From the NCBI GenBank assembly GCA_020722645.1, contig DYKL01000011.1, forward strand, positions 1-29,478: a DNA stretch of 29,478 nt, in the 5' to 3' direction. This document shows positions 1 through 6,926 of the stretch, piece after piece. How positions within the stretch are numbered: position 1 is the stretch's first letter; each line of letters starts with the position of its first letter. Under the pieces are notes generated by a model. It was not told the DNA's origin. It saw nothing but the letters and a program-made list of their open reading frames with translations, and did not search any database. Source of the stretch: Acetofilamentum sp. (lineage in GTDB: Bacteria > Bacteroidota > Bacteroidia > Bacteroidales > JAFGUD01). Made by a program: the position numbers and the translations under genes.

Positions 1-18
1 GCAGGTGTTTTCACCTGC
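1..18. terminator. Perfect 7-bp hairpin at the window edge
   Basis: GCAGGTG, a TTTT loop and CACCTGC form a perfect 7-bp stem. It may be the end of a terminator or other structured element of a gene left of the window. No strong T run follows directly, and the left side is cut off by the window edge, so its role and full length are unknown. Confidence 0.35.
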
Positions 19-281
19 AACCACTTACGAAAAAACTTGCGGATTTAAGGTAATCGATTTTTCTTCCTAATTTTTAACAAATCTATTATAAATATTTAAA
101 ATTATGAAAAATTTTTAATAAAAAATTTTTTTTAAAAATATTTGCTTTTTTTATGCATTGATAATCAAGCGTTTGTATCTTTTGTGATAAAAAACATTTT
201 TTATTTTTTATGTAATTATTATTTTAGCAAACAAAACAAAATTAACCGAAACAGATTTTTTTTATTAAAAATTTTTTAAAT
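19..281. other. AT-rich leader before the aminotransferase gene
   Basis: This is a gene-free, very AT-rich spacer with long A and T runs around 100-140 and 258-280. The best promoter-like match is TATCTTTTG at 176-184, which has one T more than the Bacteroidota -7 form TAnnTTTG. No TTTG lies at the proper 19-21 nt distance upstream, so the promoter of the downstream cluster is only tentatively placed here. Confidence 0.3.
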
Positions 282-1607
282 ATGAAAGATACTCCAATAA
301 ATTATACAATTGTAAATCAAATTATAGAAAATTCGGGGTTAAAACCTGATATGTCATCTTCTACAATTCGCGAAATAGTTAGAATTGTTAATGATTTGGA
401 GAAAGCAACAGGAGAAAAATATATCAGAATGGAAATGGGTGTTCCAGGATTACCTACGCCTCAAATACTTATTGATGCAGAAATTGAAGCCTTGAAAAAT
501 GGCAGTAAAACGGTAACTTCCAAATACCCAATGATTGAAGGTGATGCTGAACTTAAAAAAGAATCAGCCAGATTTGTTAAATTATTTATTAATATTGATG
601 TTGAACCAAAACATTGTGTGCCTGCTGTTGGTTCTATGCAGTCTGCAATGGCTCTTTTTCTTACAGTTAACAGATTACACGAAAAAAGAAACAAAATTTT
701 ATTCATTGACCCTGGTTTTCCTGTCCAAAAACAACAATGTCACGTTTTAGGTGTAAAATACGAAACTTTTGACGTTTATAATTTTCGTGGCGAAAAACTA
801 AAAGATAAAATAGAATCTTATCTGAAAACCGGTGAATTTTCTTCAATTATATACTCAAATCCTAACAATCCTTCTTGGATTAGCTTTACCGAAAAAGAAT
901 TGAAAATTATCGGCGATTTAGCTACAAAATACGAAACAATTGTTTTAGAAGATCTGGCATATTTTGGAATGGATTTCAGACAAGATTACTCTAAACCGGG
1001 AGTGCCACCTTATCAGCCAACAGTGGCTAATTACACAAAAAATTATATAATAATGCTCTCGAGCTCAAAAGTATTCAGCTTTGCCGGTCAGCGTCTGGGA
1101 ATTATAATTGTCTCACCTGAATTATTTGACAAATCTTATGACGGTTTAAAAAGAAATTTTAAAAAAGACGTTTTCGGATATGCTTTGATTTATGGCTCAT
1201 TATATACACTTTCTGCTGGAGTAAACCATTCTTCTCAAATTGGAATGGCTAAAATGTTAAAAGCAGTTAACGAAGGTAAATATAATTTTGTAGAAGGCGT
1301 AAAACCTTATGGAGAAAGAGCCAAAGTTATAAAGAAACTTTTTGTTGATAATGGGTTTAAAATAGTTTACGATAAAGATGAAGGTGAACCAATTTCAGAC
1401 GGTTTCTATTTTACTTTTTCTTATCCCGGATTATCAGGAAACGAATTGTTAGAAGATTTGCTGTATTATGGGATTAGTGCAATATCCCTTAAAATTACCG
1501 GAAGCGAAAGAACCGAAGGTATGCGTGCTTGTGTTTCACAGATTCTTCCTGAACAATTCGAAGTTTTGGAATACAGATTAAAAAAATTTAATGAAAATCA
1601 TAAATAA
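282..1607 (+). CDS. PLP-dependent aminotransferase, class I/II
   Basis: A 441-residue cytosolic fold-type I aminotransferase, moving an amino group between an amino acid and a 2-oxoacid. NPNNP lies at residues 193-197, with Asp224 and Tyr227 in the DLAY segment that contacts the pyridine ring and phosphate. The Schiff-base lysine is Lys263 in SSSKVFSFAGQRLG, followed by Arg271. An RACVSQ segment near the C-terminus fits the substrate-carboxylate arginine region. The length is normal. The ATG at 282 follows an A/T-rich leader without Shine-Dalgarno, as is usual in Bacteroidota. Only 19 bp separate it from the ferredoxin-subunit gene, so it is probably cotranscribed and supplies or consumes the 2-oxoacid of the oxidoreductase. 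Substrate (branched-chain, aromatic, alanine or glutamate) cannot be read from the sequence. Confidence 0.88.
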   Translation: MKDTPINYTIVNQIIENSGLKPDMSSSTIREIVRIVNDLEKATGEKYIRMEMGVPGLPTPQILIDAEIEALKNGSKTVTSKYPMIEGDAELKKESARFVKLFINIDVEPKHCVPAVGSMQSAMALFLTVNRLHEKRNKILFIDPGFPVQKQQCHVLGVKYETFDVYNFRGEKLKDKIESYLKTGEFSSIIYSNPNNPSWISFTEKELKIIGDLATKYETIVLEDLAYFGMDFRQDYSKPGVPPYQPTVANYTKNYIIMLSSSKVFSFAGQRLGIIIVSPELFDKSYDGLKRNFKKDVFGYALIYGSLYTLSAGVNHSSQIGMAKMLKAVNEGKYNFVEGVKPYGERAKVIKKLFVDNGFKIVYDKDEGEPISDGFYFTFSYPGLSGNELLEDLLYYGISAISLKITGSERTEGMRACVSQILPEQFEVLEYRLKKFNENHK

Positions 1608-1626
1608 CCACAAAAAATAATTTATT

Positions 1627-1857
1627 ATGGCAAAATTAAGAGGAGCTGTTGTTATTGACATTGAAAGGTGTAAGGGTTGTGAGTTATGCACAATTGTTTG
1701 TCCTTCTAATGTTTTGGCAATGCACGAAAATGTAAACAACAAAGGGTATCATTACTCTTATATGGCAAACCCCGAAGCTTGTACCGGATGTACAAATTGC
1801 GCCGAGGTCTGTCCTGATACAGTTATAACTGTTTATCGAATTAAAGTGCCTTCTTAG
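1627..1857 (+). CDS. 2-oxoacid:ferredoxin oxidoreductase, ferredoxin-like delta subunit
   Basis: A 76-residue bacterial-type 2x[4Fe-4S] ferredoxin. Two CxxCxxCxxxCP clusters are complete: Cys15, 18, 21, 25 and Cys52, 55, 58, 62. In four-subunit KOR/VOR enzymes this subunit passes electrons from the thiamine-bound intermediate to external ferredoxin. It lies directly before the alpha gene (33 bp gap), giving the order delta-alpha-beta-gamma. Whether it is best named korD or vorD depends on the 2-oxoacid used, which is not decided here. Confidence 0.88.
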   Translation: MAKLRGAVVIDIERCKGCELCTIVCPSNVLAMHENVNNKGYHYSYMANPEACTGCTNCAEVCPDTVITVYRIKVPS

Positions 1858-1890
1858 GCAAATTTTTACTAATTTTTTAAATTAAAAATA

Positions 1891-2976
1891 ATGCGCGAAA
1901 TAAAATTAATGAAAGGGAATGAAGCGATAGCCGAAGCTTTTATCAGAGCAGGCGTTGATGCTTATTTTGGGTATCCTATCACTCCACAGTCTGAGGTTAT
2001 TGAATACTTAATGTACGAAGAACCTCACAAAAGAACCGGAATGGTTGTACTTCAGGCAGAAAGCGAAATTGCAGCCATAAATATGGTTTACGGTGCTGCC
2101 TGTACCGGAAAAAAAGTTGTTACCTCATCTTCGAGCCCCGGTATAAGTTTAATGCAAGAAGGCATTTCTTATATTGCCGGTTCGGAAGTCCCATGTGTTT
2201 TGGTTAATGTTGTAAGAGGAGGACCCGGTTTGGGAACTATTCAGCCATCACAAGCAGATTATTTCCAATCTACAAAAGGCGGCGGACACGGAGATTATCA
2301 TCTTATTGTTATTGCTCCTTCATCAGTTCAGGAAATGGTTGATTTTGTTCCTTTAGCTTTTGATTTGGCTTTTAAATACCGCAATCCTGTGATAATTCAA
2401 AGCGACGGTGTTATTGGTCAAATGATGGAAAAAGTAGAACTTTTCGAACAAATGCCCAGAATGACCAATGAAGAAATCAAACAAAAATATGATGATTGGG
2501 CTTTAACAGGTCGTACAAAAGGAAGAGAACATAACATCATTACTTCTTTAGATCTTGTTTCAGAAAGGCAAGAAAAGTTTAATCTTAAATTAAAAGAAAA
2601 ATACGACAGAGTTGAAGCCGAAGAAGTCAGATACGAAAAAATTATGTGCGATGACGCAGATTATATTTTTGTAGCCTACGGTTCCAGTTCACGTATTTGT
2701 CAAAAATCAGTTAAATTGGCAAGAGAAGCAGGAATAAAAGTCGGTTTATTCAGACCAATTACTTTATATCCTTTCCCGTTCAATGAAATTAAACAAATGG
2801 TGCCTCATCTGAAAGGAATACTTACAGTCGAAATGAGTTTAGGACAAATGGTATATGATGTAAAAGCGGCTGTAGAGTACAGAATACTTGTTGAACATTA
2901 TGGTCGTGTAGGTGGTATGATTCCTACACCTGAAGCTATCGTTGATGCATTAAAAACTAAAATTATAGGAGATTAA
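1891..2976 (+). CDS. 2-oxoacid:ferredoxin oxidoreductase alpha subunit (KorA/VorB type)
   Basis: A 361-residue alpha subunit of a CoA-dependent 2-oxoacid:ferredoxin oxidoreductase, which decarboxylates a 2-oxoacid to acyl-CoA while reducing ferredoxin. The N-terminus has the family opening GNEAIAEAFIRAGVDAYFGYP followed by ITPQSE, and then a pyrimidine-binding (PYR-like) fold with AESEIAAINMVYGAA and SSPGISLMQEG. The C-terminal third (from about residue 250) resembles the transketolase C-terminal domain. It is 4 bp from the beta gene, so translation is probably coupled. The short separate alpha with its own delta and gamma genes matches 2-oxoglutarate or 2-oxoisovalerate enzymes better than pyruvate enzymes, which are usually fused in this phylum. 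Confidence 0.88.
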   Translation: MREIKLMKGNEAIAEAFIRAGVDAYFGYPITPQSEVIEYLMYEEPHKRTGMVVLQAESEIAAINMVYGAACTGKKVVTSSSSPGISLMQEGISYIAGSEVPCVLVNVVRGGPGLGTIQPSQADYFQSTKGGGHGDYHLIVIAPSSVQEMVDFVPLAFDLAFKYRNPVIIQSDGVIGQMMEKVELFEQMPRMTNEEIKQKYDDWALTGRTKGREHNIITSLDLVSERQEKFNLKLKEKYDRVEAEEVRYEKIMCDDADYIFVAYGSSSRICQKSVKLAREAGIKVGLFRPITLYPFPFNEIKQMVPHLKGILTVEMSLGQMVYDVKAAVEYRILVEHYGRVGGMIPTPEAIVDALKTKIIGD

Positions 2977-2980
2977 TATT

Positions 2981-3760
2981 ATGGCAGAAATAAAACTCGA
3001 AGATATAATTAAAGAAGAGAATAAAGTTTTTAGCAAAACATCTCTTTTTACTGAAAAACCTTTAAGCTATTGTCCGGGTTGTGGACACGGTGTTGCGCAT
3101 CGTCTTGTTTTGGAAGCAATAGAAGAAATGGGTATTGTGGAAAATGTTATAGGTGTTGCTCCTGTTGGTTGCTCTGTTTTAGCTTATGAATTTATGAATA
3201 TTGATATGGCAGAAGCACCTCATGGAAGGGCAACAGCTCTTGCAACAGGCATAAAAAGAGTTTATCCTGAAAAATTTGTTTTTACCTACCAAGGTGATGG
3301 AGACTTAGCTGCAATTGGTACAGGCGAAACTATTCATACATGCAACAGAGGTGAAAATATTACAATAGTGTTCATTAATAATGGTATTTATGGGATGACA
3401 GGAGGTCAAATGGCTCCAACAACAATACCAAAAATGAAAACTTCCACTTCTCCTTACGGCAGACAAGTTGATATGATGGGACATCCATTGAAGATGACTG
3501 AAATTGTTGCCCAGTTGCCCGGTACTTGTTTTGTTGCTAGACATGCTGTTCATACACCTGCTTTGGTTCGTAAAGCCAAAAAAGCAATCAGAACTGCATT
3601 CGAATACCAAAAAGCTAAAAAAGGTACATCTTTTGTCGAAATAGTTTCAAACTGTAATTCAGGCTGGAAAATGACACCTATCCAAGCTATTAAATGGCTT
3701 GAAGAAAATATGTTGCCTTTTTATGAACTTGGTACATTAAAAGAAATCGGGCTTGATTAA
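2981..3760 (+). CDS. 2-oxoacid:ferredoxin oxidoreductase beta subunit, TPP-binding
   Basis: A 259-residue thiamine-diphosphate-binding subunit. CPGCGH is at residues 31-36, near the cofactor entrance in this family. The TPP/Mg motif begins with GDGD at 105-108 and closes with the Asn pair at 133-134 in INNGIYGMTGGQ. Lengths and motifs match KorB/VorA-type beta chains, which carry no extra iron-sulfur domain. It sits between the alpha (4 bp) and gamma (45 bp) genes and is needed with them for the decarboxylation half-reaction. Confidence 0.9.
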   Translation: MAEIKLEDIIKEENKVFSKTSLFTEKPLSYCPGCGHGVAHRLVLEAIEEMGIVENVIGVAPVGCSVLAYEFMNIDMAEAPHGRATALATGIKRVYPEKFVFTYQGDGDLAAIGTGETIHTCNRGENITIVFINNGIYGMTGGQMAPTTIPKMKTSTSPYGRQVDMMGHPLKMTEIVAQLPGTCFVARHAVHTPALVRKAKKAIRTAFEYQKAKKGTSFVEIVSNCNSGWKMTPIQAIKWLEENMLPFYELGTLKEIGLD

Positions 3761-3805
3761 TTTTTGTCCTGATATTAATTTATTAATCTAATAAAACTCA
3801 AAATA

Positions 3806-4357
3806 ATGACAGAAGAAATTATAATAGCCGGTTTTGGTGGGCAAGGTGTACTTTCTATGGGTAAAATCCTGGCTTATTCCGGTATAATGCAAGATCAAGA
3901 GGTCTCTTGGATGCCTTCTTACGGTCCTGAAATGAGAGGTGGAACAGCTAATGTTACTGTTATTGTAAGCGACGAAAGAATTAGTTCGCCTATTTTAACT
4001 GTTTTTGATACAGCAATTATTCTTAATCAACAGTCTATGGACAAGTTTGAAAGTGCTGTGAAGCCCGGAGGATTACTTTTATACGATGATAATGGAATTA
4101 TGAGACATCCGCAACGCAAAGATATTAACATTTGTGTTGTCTCTGCTACCCTCGAAGCCAAAAATCTCGGTAATACTAAAATCGCAAATATGATTGTTCT
4201 TGGAGCTTTTCTGAAACTTAAACCAATTGTTAAGTACGAAAACGTTATCAAGGGACTAAAGAAATCTTTACCCGAAAGACATCACAATATGATTCCAATT
4301 AATGAACAAGCTATTAATAAAGGGATGGAAGTTGTGAATTTTGTAAATAAACTGTGA
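3806..4357 (+). CDS. 2-oxoacid:ferredoxin oxidoreductase gamma subunit
   Basis: A 183-residue gamma subunit. The glycine-rich opening IIAGFGGQGVLSMGKILAYSG and the following SWMPSYGPEMRGGTANVTV segment are the hallmark of the catalytic gamma domain of POR/KOR enzymes, which contributes to CoA-dependent chemistry and subunit contacts. It is the last gene of the five-gene cluster. A long inverted repeat starts 14 bp after the stop codon and probably ends transcription. Confidence 0.88.
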   Translation: MTEEIIIAGFGGQGVLSMGKILAYSGIMQDQEVSWMPSYGPEMRGGTANVTVIVSDERISSPILTVFDTAIILNQQSMDKFESAVKPGGLLLYDDNGIMRHPQRKDINICVVSATLEAKNLGNTKIANMIVLGAFLKLKPIVKYENVIKGLKKSLPERHHNMIPINEQAINKGMEVVNFVNKL

Positions 4358-4371
4358 AGTTGATAAAGTTG

Positions 4372-4467
4372 AAAGCCTGCCCTGTAAGGGTCTATAAAGT
4401 TGAAAGTTCATAACTTTCAAACTTTATGAACTTTATAAACAGTACAGACCCTTTCAGTGCAGGCTTT
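4372..4467. terminator. Long inverted repeat between convergent genes, probable bidirectional terminator
   Basis: The outer arms at 4372-4393 and 4446-4467 are 22 nt each and complementary at 20 positions. Inside them, ATAAAGTT/GAAAGTT and AACTTTC/AACTTTAT blocks extend the pairing towards a short loop near 4410. The structure separates the gamma-subunit gene (+) from the symporter gene (-), where a shared terminator would be expected. The left arm is identical to a copy at 10493-10514, so this is also a member of a dispersed repeat family. Confidence 0.65.
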
Positions 4468-4478
4468 GCAAAATAAAC

Positions 4479-6287
4479 TCATTTTTTTATTTTATCTAAA
4501 TACTTTTTCATATCAGTCCTTATCTCTTTTGACAATATATATAATGCAAAAATATTTGGAAAAGCCATGCTCAGAATCATCATATCTGAAAAATCCACTA
4601 CAGCACCCAGACTTGATGCTGACCCAATTACAATAAATAATAAAAAGACTGAATAATAAATGTTTCTGGTAGTCTTATCGCTTTTTATATACTTGCCAAA
4701 TAAATATTTAAATCCGTTTAAACCATAATAAGACCATGAAATCATAGTAGAAAATGCGAAAAGAAAAATTGCAATTATCAATAAATAAGGAAACCAGCTA
4801 AAAACAGATCCATAAGCAGCTGATGTAAGTTCTACGCCGTTTAGATTTTCAGGGTTATTATACATTCCTGTGTAAATAATAACTAATGCTGTCATTGTAC
4901 AAATTATTACAGTGTCTATAAACGGTTCAAGCAACGAAACAAGTCCTTCGGTTACAGGTTCGTTTGTTTTTACAGCTGAATGTGCCACAGATGCTGAACC
5001 AACACCTGCTTCATTTGAAAATGCTGCTCTCTGGAACCCAACAATCATAACTCCAATTATTCCGCCTTTTAAAGCACCCGGGGCAAATGCTCCATTCCAA
5101 ATTAAACTTAATGCTTCGCCTGTGTGTCTGAAATAAATTCCTACTATTACAAGCGAAACAATTACATAAAAAATTGCCATAAAAGGTACAATTTTATCAG
5201 TAACTTTTGCAATGCTTTTGATACCTCCCATAACAACTGCACCAACCAAAATGGCAAGAATAATTCCGAAAAACGATCCATAATTGCTCATTGCAGGAAA
5301 CATATTGCTTATTTGAGCAAAAGCCTGATTTGCCTGAAACATATTGCCTCCTCCAAAAGAACCACCTATTATTAATATTGCAAAAACAGCAGCCAATACC
5401 TTGCCTAATCCTCCCATTTTTCTGTCTTTAAGTGCTTTGTTCATATAATACATCGGGCCACCTGATACAACTCCTTTTTTGTCAATGTCTCTGTATTTTA
5501 CACCCATTGTGCATTCAGCAAATTTTGTTGACATACCTAAAAGACCGGCAATTATCATCCATAATGTAGCTCCCGGACCTCCTATCGCAATGGCTATTGC
5601 AACACCTGCTATATTTCCTAACCCTACTGTTGCTGACAATGCAGTAGAAAGAGCCTGAAAATGTGATACTTCTCCCTTGTGATTTTTATCGTCAAATTTA
5701 CCTGCTACGTGCTGTATTGCAAGTTTAAACCCTCTTATGTTTATAAATCCAAGATTTACTGTAAAGAAAAAGGCTCCGATTATTAACCAGACTACTATAA
5801 TTGGAATTGACATTGTCCTTGGCGTACCGTTCGGATGCTTTAATACCTCTCCGTTTTCGTCTTTCATTATGGGATCGTAAAGTTTTAACAAGGCAAATAC
5901 ATCTGCCATTATAAATTTTGCCATAAAATTTACGGCTGGTACTAATGCCCAGTTGAATTTTTCATTTAATGAACTGGTTGGAACGATAACGGATGTTAAT
6001 AAGCTGTCTCCATTACTATCTTTGATTTTTAATGAATATTCCTGTCCTTCGGTTAATCCTTTGGCTGTTTCTGAATTTATCGGGACATCTTGTTTCGACC
6101 AATAATAATAATAAGGTGATTCACCTCCGTTTGCAATTGCAATAACAAAACCGTCATTAATATCTTTTGATTTGTTATTTATCTGTAATTCAACTTCTAA
6201 AACACCTGAACTTATAACATTATTTTGTGAAAACACATTATTTATTAATAAAAATAAAAGTAAAAGCAAAATAATTTTTCTGATCAT
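4479..6287 (-). CDS. Sodium:alanine/glycine symporter (AgcS family) with secreted N-terminal domain
   Basis: A 602-residue Na+-coupled amino acid carrier of the inner membrane. Residues 1-20 form a strongly hydrophobic signal peptide or anchor ending VFS-Q. Residues 24-105 form an extracytoplasmic domain with a GGESPYYYYWS segment and a GLTEGQEYSLKIKDSNG segment, recalling SprB/Ig-like repeats. The AgcS core starts near 110. The conserved QALSTALSATVGLGNIAG, GGPG and KFAECTMGVKYR segments lie at about 211-266, and NEAGVGSASVAHSAV lies further on. Usual family members have about 450 residues, so the extra length is the N-terminal domain plus a loop at about 139-160. It is transcribed alone, opposite the 2-oxoacid oxidoreductase cluster, and may bring in amino acids for it. 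Exact substrate is uncertain. Confidence 0.87.
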   Translation of the reverse strand: MIRKIILLLLLFLLINNVFSQNNVISSGVLEVELQINNKSKDINDGFVIAIANGGESPYYYYWSKQDVPINSETAKGLTEGQEYSLKIKDSNGDSLLTSVIVPTSSLNEKFNWALVPAVNFMAKFIMADVFALLKLYDPIMKDENGEVLKHPNGTPRTMSIPIIVVWLIIGAFFFTVNLGFINIRGFKLAIQHVAGKFDDKNHKGEVSHFQALSTALSATVGLGNIAGVAIAIAIGGPGATLWMIIAGLLGMSTKFAECTMGVKYRDIDKKGVVSGGPMYYMNKALKDRKMGGLGKVLAAVFAILIIGGSFGGGNMFQANQAFAQISNMFPAMSNYGSFFGIILAILVGAVVMGGIKSIAKVTDKIVPFMAIFYVIVSLVIVGIYFRHTGEALSLIWNGAFAPGALKGGIIGVMIVGFQRAAFSNEAGVGSASVAHSAVKTNEPVTEGLVSLLEPFIDTVIICTMTALVIIYTGMYNNPENLNGVELTSAAYGSVFSWFPYLLIIAIFLFAFSTMISWSYYGLNGFKYLFGKYIKSDKTTRNIYYSVFLLFIVIGSASSLGAVVDFSDMMILSMAFPNIFALYILSKEIRTDMKKYLDKIKK

Positions 6288-6388
6288 AAAATTTTGTTTA
6301 ATAATTTTGCATAATATTTGATTTATTAAATTAAATCCTTTTGTATAAAGAGTTAATTAAAAATTTTTTGAAAATCTGTTTTGATTTG

Positions 6389-6419
6389 CAATAATATAAA
6401 AAATTAAATAATAAACAAA
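6389..6419 (-). promoter_or_regulatory. Candidate Bacteroidota promoter of the AgcS gene
   Basis: Read on the minus strand, TTTG (6416-6419) is followed after 19 nt by TATTATTG (6389-6396). This differs from TAnnTTTG by one base. Spacing and position about 100 bp before the start codon fit, but AT-rich sequence gives chance matches easily. Confidence 0.35.
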
Positions 6420-6510
6420 TTTTGTTTTATTGAACCTATAAGTAGCTAATTTGAAATGATTATATAGATTACGTTATTCGTCGAATTTATTGAGTTTTAT
6501 ATTAGGGATT

Positions 6511-6595
6511 GTTACGAAATATTTTTAATAATCTATGTGAACTATGTGTCTATGTGGTTATTAATAAATATCAAATAAACAAGTTATTTCGTAAC
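6511..6595. repeat. 85-bp element bounded by GTTACGAAATA inverted repeats
   Basis: GTTACGAAATA at 6511-6521 is the exact reverse complement of 6585-6595. Between them lie three CTATGTG copies. The right end, with AAGTTATTTCGTAAC at 6581-6595, recurs exactly at 10570-10584 beyond the H-NOX gene. No coding potential is seen. It could be a MITE-like or other dispersed intergenic repeat. Confidence 0.5.
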
Positions 6596-6803
6596 TGTTA
6601 CTTAGTTGATAAAAAAATGACAGTAAAATTACTTTACTAATTTCAAACAATAATTAACATATAGCCAGTAACGGAATAATTTGTGAATCAGAAAACTAAA
6701 AAAACATAGTTTATATTAAAAACAAAAGTCTAATAAAATCAGATATAAAAATATAACACTATTTTTTTATTTAGTAAAAATTATTTTTTTCCAAAAAAGT
6801 TTT

Positions 6804-6811
6804 TAACTTTG
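6804..6811 (+). promoter_or_regulatory. Bacteroidota -7 box before the sensor gene
   Basis: TAACTTTG is a full match to TAnnTTTG. The expected TTTG 19-21 nt upstream is not seen (T-rich sequence only). It would give a leader of about 110 nt before the sensor start codon and should drive both sensor and H-NOX genes. Confidence 0.45.
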
Positions 6812-6926
6812 TCAAAATATAAAAATAAATATTTTTTTTTACTGTTGAAGCTATTTATATTACAAAATATTTATGAGGCTGAAACTAGAAATTGCATATT
6901 CTAAAATAAAAAACTGACTTATACTA

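Larger units (their letters stand above)
6288..6926. other. 639-bp gene-free divergent region with small repeats
   Basis: No convincing gene is seen between the divergently transcribed symporter and sensor genes. The region holds a candidate symporter promoter (6389-6419), an 11-bp inverted repeat pair (6511-6521 and 6585-6595), three CTATGTG repeats (6533-6556) and the sensor -7 box (6804-6811). It is otherwise very AT-rich with poly-T tracts. Confidence 0.6.

Noticed and set aside
6533..6595. CRISPR-like array
   Set aside because: The CTATGTG units are only 7 nt with 1-2 nt gaps and there are no spacers of CRISPR length or cas genes.
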